Source: Rhodoblastus sp963710275 | GTDB taxonomy: Bacteria > Pseudomonadota > Alphaproteobacteria > Rhizobiales > Beijerinckiaceae | Direction: 5' to 3' | Assembly (NCBI GenBank): GCA_963710275.1 | Contig: CAVPZS010000005.1 | Location: 868,001 to 932,000 of the forward strand | Length of the DNA: 64,000 nt | Shown here: one piece after another, positions 27,104-34,396 of the stretch | Layout of the letters: every line of letters begins with the position of its first letter | Position numbering within the stretch: the first letter of the stretch is position 1 | Notes under the pieces: model-generated | The model's input: only the letters and a program-made list of their open reading frames with translations | What the model was told of the DNA's origin: nothing | Database searches by the model: none | Translations under genes and position numbers: made by a program

Positions 27104-27985
27104 TCAGGATTGGAAATAGCTGGCCTGGTCAATGTCGGCGAGCAGCCCCGGCTGTTCCGGCGCCCAGCCGAGCGCAGCCCGGGTCCGTTCGCTCGACGCC
27201 GCCATGTCCGCTCCCGCGAACATGGCGAGAAAGCCGAAATGCCCGGCCGCCTGTTCGGGCGACAGGCTGACGACCGGCAGATTCAGGCGCCGCCCGATCA
27301 CCGCGGCCAAGTCCTTGAAAGCCACGCCCTGGTCGGCGATCGCATGGTAGCGGGCGGCGACGCCCTTCTCCAGCGCCAACCGGTAGACCCGGGCGGCGTC
27401 GAGCCTGTGCACGCCCGGCCAGCGGTTCTGTCCGTCGCCGATATAAGCCGACGCGCCTTTTTCGCGGGCGATGCGGATGAGCACCGGCACGAAGCCGTGA
27501 TCGCCGCGGCCGTGGACCGATGGGGCGAGCCGGACCACGGAGGCGCGCACGCCGCGGGCCGCCAGCGCGGCCGCGGCCGCGTCCGAATGGCGGGGGAAGG
27601 AGGCGGGGGGCAGGTCGTCCTCCGTCGCGACGCGGCCCGGCGCCATCAGGCCGACGCCGCCGGTGACGAGCAGCGGGCGATCCGAACCCTCGAGCTCGGC
27701 GCCGAGCGCCTCGATGGCGCGCCGGTCCTGCGCGCAATTTTCCGCGAATCTGGAGAAGTCGTGGTTGAAGGCGGTGTGGATCACGCCTTCCGCCGCCGCG
27801 GCGCCGCTCTTCAGGCTGTCCAGGTCATCGAGCGAACCGCGCTGGACTTTCGCGCCCGCCGCTTCGAGGGCCGCCGCACCCGCGTCCGAGCGGGCGAGGC
27901 CGAGCGCTTCATGTCCGGCCGCGATCAGTTCCGCAACGACCGCAGAGCCGACCCAGCCTGTCGCTCCGGTGACAAACACACGCAT
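27104..27985 (-). CDS. NAD-dependent epimerase/SDR family oxidoreductase
   Basis: A 293-residue extended-SDR protein. The N-terminus MRVFVTGATGWVGSAVVAELI has the nucleotide-binding TGxxGxxG motif. The chain runs through VIHTAFNHDF, LLVTGGVGL and RASVVRLAPSVHGRGDHGFV, which resembles the atypical SDR5-like group. No clear YxxxK catalytic motif is visible at the expected position, so it may bind substrate without the classical mechanism. ATG 27985 is chosen because the glycine-rich motif begins right after it. It follows no operon partner directly. Confidence 0.83.
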   Translation of the reverse strand: MRVFVTGATGWVGSAVVAELIAAGHEALGLARSDAGAAALEAAGAKVQRGSLDDLDSLKSGAAAAEGVIHTAFNHDFSRFAENCAQDRRAIEALGAELEGSDRPLLVTGGVGLMAPGRVATEDDLPPASFPRHSDAAAAALAARGVRASVVRLAPSVHGRGDHGFVPVLIRIAREKGASAYIGDGQNRWPGVHRLDAARVYRLALEKGVAARYHAIADQGVAFKDLAAVIGRRLNLPVVSLSPEQAAGHFGFLAMFAGADMAASSERTRAALGWAPEQPGLLADIDQASYFQS

Positions 27986-28055
27986 CGCGCCCTCCCTGCA
28001 TCCGAGATTACATTCATGACGGCTTAGAACGCCGATCAGCCCCTGAGGGCGCCGC

Positions 28056-28089
28056 AAAAAAATGAAGGGCCGGTTTTTCGCCCGGCCCT
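28056..28089 (-). terminator. Rho-independent terminator of the cytochrome c gene
   Basis: AGGGCCGG (28066-28073) pairs with CCGGCCCT (28082-28089); on the minus strand a TTTTTTT run follows (complement of 28056-28062, with one T/A interruption). It lies 25 bases after the stop codon. Confidence 0.8.
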
Positions 28090-28113
28090 CCTGAATGCGA
28101 AATGGCGCAAGCC

Positions 28114-28656
28114 TTACTTGGCGGCCGGAAGCGGAACCGGGCTGTCCGAAAGCGTACGCAGATAGGCGATGATGTCGGCGCGCTTGCCCGGGTCCGGTTC
28201 GCCGCCAAAGGCCATCTTGGTGCCGGCGACGAAAGTCTTCGGGCTGGTGATGAAGGCGTTGAGATCGTCGAAGGTCCAGTTTCCGCCCTTGGCCTTCATG
28301 CCGTCGGAATAGGCGAAGCCGGCTTGCGAGCCCTTGGGACGGTCGACGACGCCATAGAGATTGGGGCCGACCTTGGCGGGTTCGCCCTTGCCGAAACTGT
28401 GGCAGGTCGCGCAGATCTTGGTCAAGGCCTGGCCCTTGGCCGGATCGGCCTTGGCGAGCAGCACGGGCAGCGGGACCGCCGCTGCGGCCGGGCTTGCGGC
28501 CGCGGCGGCCGCCGGCGCCTCGACGCCCGGCAGCTCATAGCCCGGTTTGGCCGGCTTGATTTCGCTGACAAGCGTGTTGCTGAGCACGCCGAGAAGCAGC
28601 GCGAACAGCGTCGAGCCCAATAAAGCGCCGAGAATCCGGTAGTCGAGTAAATTCAT
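28114..28656 (-). CDS. Membrane-anchored c-type cytochrome (CycM-like)
   Basis: A 180-residue protein with an uncleaved N-terminal helix (LLDYRILGALLGSTLFALLLGVLS), a Pro/Ala linker (about residues 36-68) and one class I cytochrome c domain. The heme site is CATCHSFGKGEPAKVGPNLYGVVDR and the sixth ligand is the Met of TKMAFGG. This layout matches CycM of rhizobia, which passes electrons from the bc1 complex to cytochrome oxidase. ATG 28656 fits. It is divergent from kdsB over about 110 bases. Confidence 0.9.
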   Translation of the reverse strand: MNLLDYRILGALLGSTLFALLLGVLSNTLVSEIKPAKPGYELPGVEAPAAAAAASPAAAAVPLPVLLAKADPAKGQALTKICATCHSFGKGEPAKVGPNLYGVVDRPKGSQAGFAYSDGMKAKGGNWTFDDLNAFITSPKTFVAGTKMAFGGEPDPGKRADIIAYLRTLSDSPVPLPAAK

Positions 28657-28763
28657 GCCGCAAACCTCCCCCGATTTTGAGCCCAGATAAACGCTTTGCG
28701 CCTCGCTTGGCAACACGTATAAGCGGCCAAAATCCGCTGAATTATTCATCAAGCCTGGCGCCC

Positions 28764-29520
28764 ATGTCGCAAAACGCTCCACAAAAGGTCCTCACGGTCA
28801 TCCCCGCCCGCCTGGCCTCGACCCGCCTGCCAAACAAGCCGCTGGCCGAGCTTTGCGGGGCGCCGATGATCGTGCAGGTGTGGCGCCGCGCGGTGGAGGC
28901 GGAGATTGGCCCGGTGCTGGTGGCGGCGGACGGCCCGGAGATCGCCGCGGCGGTGCGGGCGGCGGGCGGCCAGGCGGTCGAAACCGACCCCGACCTGCCC
29001 TCGGGCTCCGACCGGATTTTCGCCGCCTTGCAAGAATTCGATCCGGAACGGCGATACGACACGATCGTCAATCTCCAGGGCGACCTGCCGACCATCGACC
29101 CGGCCAGCGTGCGCGCCGCGCTCGCGCCTTTGCAGGACGGCGGCGGTCGACATCGCCACGCTGGCGGCGCGGATTTCGCGCGAGGAGGAGCGGACCGACC
29201 CCAATGTGGTCAAGGCCGTCGGCGCGCCGCTCGGTCGGACGCGGATGCGGGCGCTCTATTTCACCCGCGCCACCGCGCCCTGGGGCGAGGGCGACCTGTT
29301 CCACCACATCGGCCTTTACGCCTATCGCCGCGCGGCGCTGGAAAAATTCGTCGCCCTGCCGCCATCCGCGCTGGAACGGCGGGAAAAGCTGGAGCAATTG
29401 CGCGCGCTCGAGGCGGGCATGCGGATCGACGTCGAGATCGTCGCCACGGTCCCGCTCGGCGTCGACGCCCCGCACGACCTGGAGCGGGCGCGGCAAATCC
29501 TGAACGAGATGCAAAAATGA
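28764..29520 (+). CDS. kdsB: 3-deoxy-manno-octulosonate cytidylyltransferase, one frameshift
   Basis: KdsB activates KDO with CTP for lipopolysaccharide. The start MSQNAPQKVLTVIPARLASTRLPNKPLAELCG is the family pattern (the nucleotide motif being IPARLASTRLP). LPSGSDRIF and NLQGDLPTIDP follow. A one-base insertion near 29145 breaks the chain; the second part continues in the other frame with RISREEERTDPNVVK, FHHIGLYAYRR and a C-terminal DAPHDLERARQIL. The restored length is about 251. The stop overlaps the pheA start (ATGA). KdsD is encoded about 9 kb upstream. Confidence 0.93.
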
Positions 29521-30374
29521 GCAAGATCATCGCCTACCAGGGCGAACCCGGCGCCAATTCCCACATCGCCTGTTCCGACGTCTATCCCGGCTGGGAGACC
29601 TTGCCCTGCGCCAGTTTCGAGGACGCCTTCGCCGCGATTTCCGAAGGCCGCGCCGATCTCGGCATGATCCCCATCGACAACTCGCTGGCCGGCCGCGTCG
29701 CCGACATTCACCATTTCCTGCCGGAATCCGGCCTGCACATCATCGGCGAATATTTCCTGCCGATCCATTTCCACCTGCTCGGCGTCAAGGGCGCGAGGAT
29801 CGAGGATTTGCGCAGCGTCTACAGCCATGTCCACGCCCTCGGCCAGTGCCGCAAGATCATCAGGCAATATGGGTTGAAGGCGGTGACGACGGGCGATACG
29901 GCGGGGTCCGCGCGTGAGGTCGCCGAGTGGGGCGACAAGACCCGCGCCTCGCTGGCGCCGCTGAAGGCCGCGGAAATTTACGGTCTCGACGTGCTCGCCC
30001 GCCATGTCGAGGACGAGGACCACAATTGCACCCGCTTCGTGGTGCTGTCGCGCGAACCGCGTGTGGAGCCGCGCGGCGACGGACCGATGCTGACGACCTT
30101 CGTGTTCAAGGTGCGCAACGTGCCCTCCGCGCTCTACAAGGCGCTGGGCGGCTTCGCCACCAACAATGTCAACATGACCAAGCTGGAAAGCTACATGGTC
30201 GGCGGCGAATTCACCGCGACGCAGTTCCTGGTCGACGTGGAGGGCGATCCGCAGGACGCCAATCTCGGCCGCGCGCTGGAAGAGCTGAAGTTCTTTTCCG
30301 AGCACGTGACCATTCTCGGCGTCTACCCGGCGCATCCCTTCCGCGCGAAACTTGAAAGCGGCGGCGGAAACTAG
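29517..30374 (+). CDS. pheA: Prephenate dehydratase
   Basis: This enzyme converts prephenate to phenylpyruvate for phenylalanine synthesis. The 285-residue protein has the PDT domain (YQGEPGANSHIAC, then GMIPIDNSLAGRV and HNCTRFVVLSR with the catalytic TRF) followed by an ACT domain (about residues 195-275) with the ESYMVGG-type site for phenylalanine feedback. It lacks a chorismate mutase domain, as is usual in Alphaproteobacteria. Its ATG overlaps the kdsB stop, so the two are coupled. Its stop overlaps that of a minus-strand 46-residue gene. Confidence 0.95.
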   Translation: MSKIIAYQGEPGANSHIACSDVYPGWETLPCASFEDAFAAISEGRADLGMIPIDNSLAGRVADIHHFLPESGLHIIGEYFLPIHFHLLGVKGARIEDLRSVYSHVHALGQCRKIIRQYGLKAVTTGDTAGSAREVAEWGDKTRASLAPLKAAEIYGLDVLARHVEDEDHNCTRFVVLSREPRVEPRGDGPMLTTFVFKVRNVPSALYKALGGFATNNVNMTKLESYMVGGEFTATQFLVDVEGDPQDANLGRALEELKFFSEHVTILGVYPAHPFRAKLESGGGN

Positions 30375-30511
30375 GAACGGCCGCGCAAGGCGGCTTTCGC
30401 CTGCTGCTCCTGGATGGCGTAGAACAGCCGCGCGACAAAAATCGCGCTGGCGACGGTCGAGAAAAATGCGAACATTCCCAGGCGGATGGTTGAATGGACA
30501 GCGGAATGCAT
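30371..30511 (-). CDS. Small 46-residue membrane protein
   Basis: A short reading frame from ATG 30511 with a strong GGAGG site five bases upstream. The product begins MHSAVHSTIRLGMFAFF, with one hydrophobic helix at about residues 10-32, then a polar end FYAIQEQQAKAALRGRS. It is tail-to-tail with pheA and the two stop codons overlap. Small single-helix proteins of this kind are common in bacteria and often missed. I know of no family for it. The good ribosome site and lack of any other gene on this strand support it. Confidence 0.6.
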   Translation of the reverse strand: MHSAVHSTIRLGMFAFFSTVASAIFVARLFYAIQEQQAKAALRGRS

Positions 30512-30639
30512 GTTCGCCTCCGGGAGGGGATTGCGGTCGTGCATTCTCAACCTACGCGTGCGAAACGAATATTTTGTTGAAAATGAAAGTTAAATTTGAG
30601 TTCTGCCGCTGAGGGCGGGGACTTGATGGGGCGTCCCGG

Positions 30640-31438
30640 TCAAGCCACGCGGAAGGCGCGCTGGCGGTCGGCGGGCGCCGCGTCCTGCGCCGTTGCCGGC
30701 GCCTCTTCCTGCCGGCGAATGCAGTTCCGGCCGGATTGCTTGGCCAGATATAGCTGGGCGTCGGCCGTGCTCAGCAGGCGGTCCAGCGGGTCGCCGAAGG
30801 CGCCGCTCGAAATGCCGATGCTGACGGTGTAATCGATGCGGCTGGAGCGGAAGGCGACGCCGGAGGCTTGCGCCTCGTGCGCGGATGCGTTCGGCGATCG
30901 CATCGGCCTCGGCCATCGAGGCCCCCGGCAGTTCGATCACGAATTCCTCGCCGCCGAAACGCGCGACCAGGTCGTCCTTGCGCAGGTTGCTGCGCAGGAG
31001 CCTGGCGAATTCGCGCAAGACCTCGTCGCCGCCCTCATGGCCGAAACGGTCGTTGATCCCTTTGAAATGGTCGATGTCGATGAACAGGATTTTCCGCCGC
31101 TCTTCGGGCCGGTATTTCTCGAGCGCGCGGGTTTCGGCCTCGAAAAACGCGCGGCGGTTGAACACTTCGGTCAAGTGATCGAGCCTTGCCGCCTTCTGCG
31201 CGTTCATGCGGACGCGCTTCAATTCCTTCATCGCCAGGGCGGTGAAATAGCTGAAGCCAGGCGACACAAAAAAGGGGATGATGAAGGCGAGCTTGATGTG
31301 CACGTCGTAATTCGGCACGTCGATGAAAAAGCCGAAAACCCAGGCGACGAAAGTCGACATGAAGGCGCTGAAGACGGTCGAGATCGCCATCACCTTGAAA
31401 AATCCCAGACGTGTCATCGCCTTCACCGCGGGCTGCAT
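30640..31438 (-). CDS. Diguanylate cyclase with two membrane helices, one frameshift
   Basis: The protein makes cyclic di-GMP. Two hydrophobic segments (GFFKVMAISTVFSAFMSTFVAWVFG and AFIIPFFVSPGFSYFTALA) anchor it, followed by a short helix and the GGDEF domain: FLIDIDHFKGINDRFGHEGGDEVL, then the active-site ARFGGEEFVIELPG (GGEEF form, enzymatically competent). The frame breaks near 30887; the C-terminal part with YTVSIGIS and DAQLYLAKQSGRN is in the next frame. ATG at 31438 was chosen; a later ATG at 31417 is possible. No sensor domain is present apart from the membrane part. Confidence 0.88.
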
Positions 31439-31521
31439 AGGCGTATCTCCTCGCGTAACGGCCAAGTAACGCAACTTATGCGCGTAACGCCAAAGAAAAC
31501 ATTAAGAAATTGGCGGGCCTT

Positions 31522-32225
31522 TTACGTGGCGCCGGCATTGTTGCGCCATTTCGCGAACCCTTGCGCCCGCAGCTTGCAGGCCGGGCATTCGCCGCAGCCA
31601 TAGCCCCAGTCGTGTCTTTGTCCGCGTTCGCCGAGATAGCAGGTGTGGCTCAACTCGATGATCGCCTCGACCAGCGCGTCGCCGCCAGGCTCTCCGCCAG
31701 CGCCCAGCTTTGCGCCTTGTCGATCCACATCAGCGGCGTCTCCAGCACGAAGCGGCTTTCCATGCCGATGTTCAGCGCCACCTGCATGGCCTTGATCGCG
31801 TCGTCGCGGCAATCGGGATAGCCGGAAAAATCGGTCTCGCACATGCCGCCGACAAGGCGCGTCAGCCCGCGCCGATAGGCGACGGCGGCGGCGAAGGTCA
31901 GGAAAATCAGGTTGCGTCCGGGGACGAAGGTGGTGGGCAGGTTCTTGGCCCCCATCTCGATCGCCTTGTCGCTGGTGAGCGCCGTGTCGGAAATCGCGCC
32001 GAGCGCCGCGAGGTCGAGCACATGGTCCGGCCCGAGTTTTCGCGCCCACTCGGGTTTCATCCCCGCGAGCGCCTCGCGCAATAGGCCGCGCTGCGCCAGT
32101 TCGACGCGATGGCGCTGGCCGTAATCGAAGCCGAGCGTCTCGACGCGATCGAAACGCTCCAGGGCCCAGGCGAGACAGGTGGTGGAATCCTGCCCGCCGG
32201 AAAACAGAACCAGGGCCATGCTCAT
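31522..32225 (-). CDS. queC: 7-cyano-7-deazaguanine synthase QueC, one frameshift
   Basis: QueC makes preQ0, the precursor of queuosine in tRNA. The ATP-binding VLFSGGQDSTTCLAWAL opens the chain. The middle has YGQRHRVEL, VPGRNLIFLTFAAA and ETDFSGYPDCRD. The frame breaks near 31688 (one base missing); the zinc site CYLGERGQRHDWGYGCGECPACKLR-type end lies in the next frame. The start ATG (32225) overlaps the nudC stop. It is the last gene of the HIT-nudC-queC operon. No other queuosine genes are in view. Confidence 0.92.
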
Positions 32226-33187
32226 GCTCCCTCCGCCAGCCAGTGATCCAGCAGGGTGCGGGCGATGGCGATTTTTCCCGGGGCGAAATAGCCGTGCGCG
32301 TGGCTTTCATCGACCATGGCCTGCGCCTCGGCGCGGCTGAACCAGCGGCAGTCCTCGAGCTCGGCGTCCATCCTGATCTCGCGGGAAAGGGCTTTTGCGA
32401 AGCAGCCGAACATCAGGGTCGCGGGAAAGGGCCAGGGTTGCGAGGCGACATAGGCCACGTCGCCGACGACGATTCCCGCCTCCTCCATCACCTCGCGCCG
32501 CACCGTTTCCTCCAGCGTCTCGCCGCTTTCGACAAAGCCGGCGAGGCAGGAATACATTTTTTCCGGGAAATGCTTCTGGCGGCCGAACAGAACATTGTCG
32601 CCATCGGTCACCAGCATGATCGCCACCGGATCGGTGCGCGGGAAATGCTGGGCGCCGCAGGCCGGGCAATCGCGCCGCCAGCCGGCCTGGACGGCCTTGG
32701 ACGGCGCCCCGCAGCGCGCGCAAAAGCCGTGCGCGGCGTGCCAGTGCAGGATGGATTTGGCCTGCGCCAGGATGGCGATTTCAGGCCTTTCCAGCTGGCC
32801 CTTGGCGGCGATCGCGCGCAGGTCGCAAATCTGCAGGTCCGGGTTTTGCGGCAGGAGCAGCCGGCGCTGGTCGACGAAGGCCCCGGTATCGGCCGCTTCC
32901 TCCGCCTGCGCGGCCTCGTCCGGCAGCAGCAACGCGAAGACCGGGCCGCTGTCGTCCCGGCCAAGCAGAACCTCGGCCCGGACGGCGCCGAATTCCCGCG
33001 CCCTCGCAAGGGGATGAAAGGCCCGGAGCTGGTCGTTCTCGGCTCGCAACACCGGCATGGACTGCACGAAAACCACCGCGCGGGCGTTGGTGTCGCCGGC
33101 GAGAGACGCCACCGCCTCCGCGTCGTCGCGGACTTGCGACAGGCGGTCGAGCGGATTGCCGGCAAAGCCGATGTCGAAAACAGGCAT
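32222..33187 (-). CDS. nudC: NAD+ diphosphatase (NudC)
   Basis: NudC hydrolyses NAD(H) and removes NAD caps from RNA. The 321-residue protein has a divergent N-terminal domain, a zinc ribbon with FCARCGAP and CPACG, and a Nudix domain with the box GFVESGETLEETVRREVMEEAGI. The NudC-specific SQPWPFP motif is present (ASQPWPFPATLM), which supports the assignment over a general Nudix protein. The ATG at 33187 shares a base with the stop of the HIT gene. Middle gene of the HIT-nudC-queC set. Confidence 0.94.
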   Translation of the reverse strand: MPVFDIGFAGNPLDRLSQVRDDAEAVASLAGDTNARAVVFVQSMPVLRAENDQLRAFHPLARAREFGAVRAEVLLGRDDSGPVFALLLPDEAAQAEEAADTGAFVDQRRLLLPQNPDLQICDLRAIAAKGQLERPEIAILAQAKSILHWHAAHGFCARCGAPSKAVQAGWRRDCPACGAQHFPRTDPVAIMLVTDGDNVLFGRQKHFPEKMYSCLAGFVESGETLEETVRREVMEEAGIVVGDVAYVASQPWPFPATLMFGCFAKALSREIRMDAELEDCRWFSRAEAQAMVDESHAHGYFAPGKIAIARTLLDHWLAEGA

Positions 33188-33600
33188 CACCTCAATCCTT
33201 CCAGCGCGCCGAGCAAATTGGCGATGAGCCCATCCGCCGCAGCTTCGTCATAGGGCCTTGCCTTGCCAACGCCCCAGACCGGGCCAGGCCAGGCCGCGTC
33301 GCCGGCAAAGCGCGCGATGACATGGACATGAAGTTGCGCCACCATGTTTCCCAGCGCCGCCGTATTGATCTTCTGCGCTCCGGCCAGGTCTTTCAGCGTC
33401 TCGCCCGTCCGCGCCGCCTCTTCGATCAGCAGGGCGCGGTCGGCGACGGGCAGGTCGTGGATTTCGGTCAGGCCGGCGCGCCGGGGGACGAGGATCAGCC
33501 AGGGAAAGCGGCTGTCGTTCATCAGCAGAACGCGGCACAATGGCAGGTCGCCGACGAGAAACGTGTCGGCGGCAAGCCGGGAATCGAGAACGAAGGTCAT
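33187..33600 (-). CDS. HIT-family hydrolase
   Basis: A 137-residue HIT-fold protein with LDSRLAADTFLVGDLPLCRVLLMND at the N-terminus and NMVAQLHVHVIARFAGDAAWPGPVWG near the C-terminus. The signature reads HVHVI rather than HxHxH, so the third His is replaced; this is common in the short alphaproteobacterial subfamily. Substrates may be dinucleoside polyphosphates or AMP-linked compounds. It is the first gene of a three-gene set with nudC and queC, all with overlapping stop and start codons. Confidence 0.85.
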   Translation of the reverse strand: MTFVLDSRLAADTFLVGDLPLCRVLLMNDSRFPWLILVPRRAGLTEIHDLPVADRALLIEEAARTGETLKDLAGAQKINTAALGNMVAQLHVHVIARFAGDAAWPGPVWGVGKARPYDEAAADGLIANLLGALEGLR

Positions 33601-33653
33601 GCGACGCTCCTTGTCCCGGAGTTGTGCCCGTCCTCGCCCCGCCGTGCAAGGCG

Positions 33654-33854
33654 TCAGATTTTTTCCAGGTCGAACAACGGCTCGTGAGACGGCGTCGTTG
33701 TCACGCGCGCCACGGGCATGACGTCTGGCCCGGCGGGTAGCGCGATCCGGCGGCGCGACAACAGGTGGGCCAGCACGATCTGCGCCTCGGCCAAAGCGAA
33801 ATTCAGGCCGATGCAGATGCGCGGCCCCGCGCCGAAGGGGATATAGGCGGGCAT
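33654..33854 (-). pseudogene. Cytochrome P450 C-terminal fragment
   Basis: About 66 residues are left, holding the heme-binding loop YIPFGAGPRICIGLNFALAEAQIV and the tail up to PLFDLEKI. The frame is closed by TAG just before the Met, and no upstream I-helix or ExxR motif can be found in any frame before the gene. The residue is enough to recognise a P450, but the first 350 or so residues are missing. It looks like the remnant of a deleted gene beside the 2TM-domain remnant. Confidence 0.8.
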
Positions 33855-33984
33855 CTAGGGTGCTCGCCCGCCGCCTGAAAATGCGGAACCAGCCTGTCGA
33901 TCGCGCCGGGCGTGTTTTGCCAGGCGGCGGGTTTCTGTCGGCGCGCTGTCGTGCGACTGTCGTAGCCGAGACGTGGCCGCCGCC

Positions 33985-34228
33985 GCCGATTTGGCTCAAG
34001 CGGCAGCTCGTCATCAACCTGCTGACCACACGCTATTTCTGGGTGATCTGGTCGGCGCTCGGCTGGGGCGTCGGGCTGGCGGCGCACGGGTTGGCCGTTT
34101 TCGGCAAGATCCCGTTCCTCAATGGCGACTGGGAGCGCCAAGAAATATCTGGGCCGCAGTCTTTGAGGCGGTCATCGGCGCCTTGCATCGCCACCCTCTT
34201 GCGAAATCGGCGGCGATGGTCCAAATAG
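33985..34228 (+). pseudogene. 2TM-domain protein remnant
   Basis: In this frame the sequence reads VINLLTTRYFWVIWSALGWGVGLAAHGLAVF, then FLNGDWERQEI, the second half of a 2TM domain. The first helix and start codon are missing: the upstream part (33860-33984) shows no family resemblance. The frame runs on without a stop to 34228, overlapping the region just before the SRP RNA. It is probably a truncated gene left by a deletion whose other edge holds the P450 fragment. Confidence 0.6.
34199..34227 (+). promoter_or_regulatory. Candidate promoter of the SRP RNA gene
   Basis: TTGCGA at 34199-34204, a 17-base spacer and CAAATA at 34222-34227 end six bases before the predicted 5' end of the SRP RNA at 34234. 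The boxes are imperfect but the spacing fits. Confidence 0.4.
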
Positions 34229-34233
34229 GCTGC

Positions 34234-34328
34234 GGGAGGTTGGCGGTGGACGTTCCACTCGCCAACCGGGTCAGGTCCGGAAGGAAGCAGCCCTAACGAG
34301 ACCGGGCGGGTCTTCGTCCAACCTCCCA
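34234..34328 (+). ncRNA. ffs: Signal recognition particle RNA (4.5S, small bacterial type)
   Basis: The conserved domain IV core GGTCAGGTCCGGAAGGAAGCAGCC is unmistakable. The 5' GGGAGGTTGG (from 34234) pairs with the 3' CCAACCTCCC (to 34328), making a hairpin of about 95 bases. It binds Ffh and directs membrane proteins to the inner membrane. It lies 69 bases upstream of dnaX, its usual place in Hyphomicrobiales. Confidence 0.95.
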
Positions 34329-34396
34329 CCCTCATTTTCCGCGCGCCCGGGCGACCAAGGACAAGTTTTCCGCTGGCGCCTTTCCCCGGCGGTTCC

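Noticed and set aside
33803..34141. Minus-strand frame upstream of the P450 stump as the missing P450 part
   Set aside because: No I-helix, ExxR or PERF motif is visible in any minus-strand frame up to 34141.
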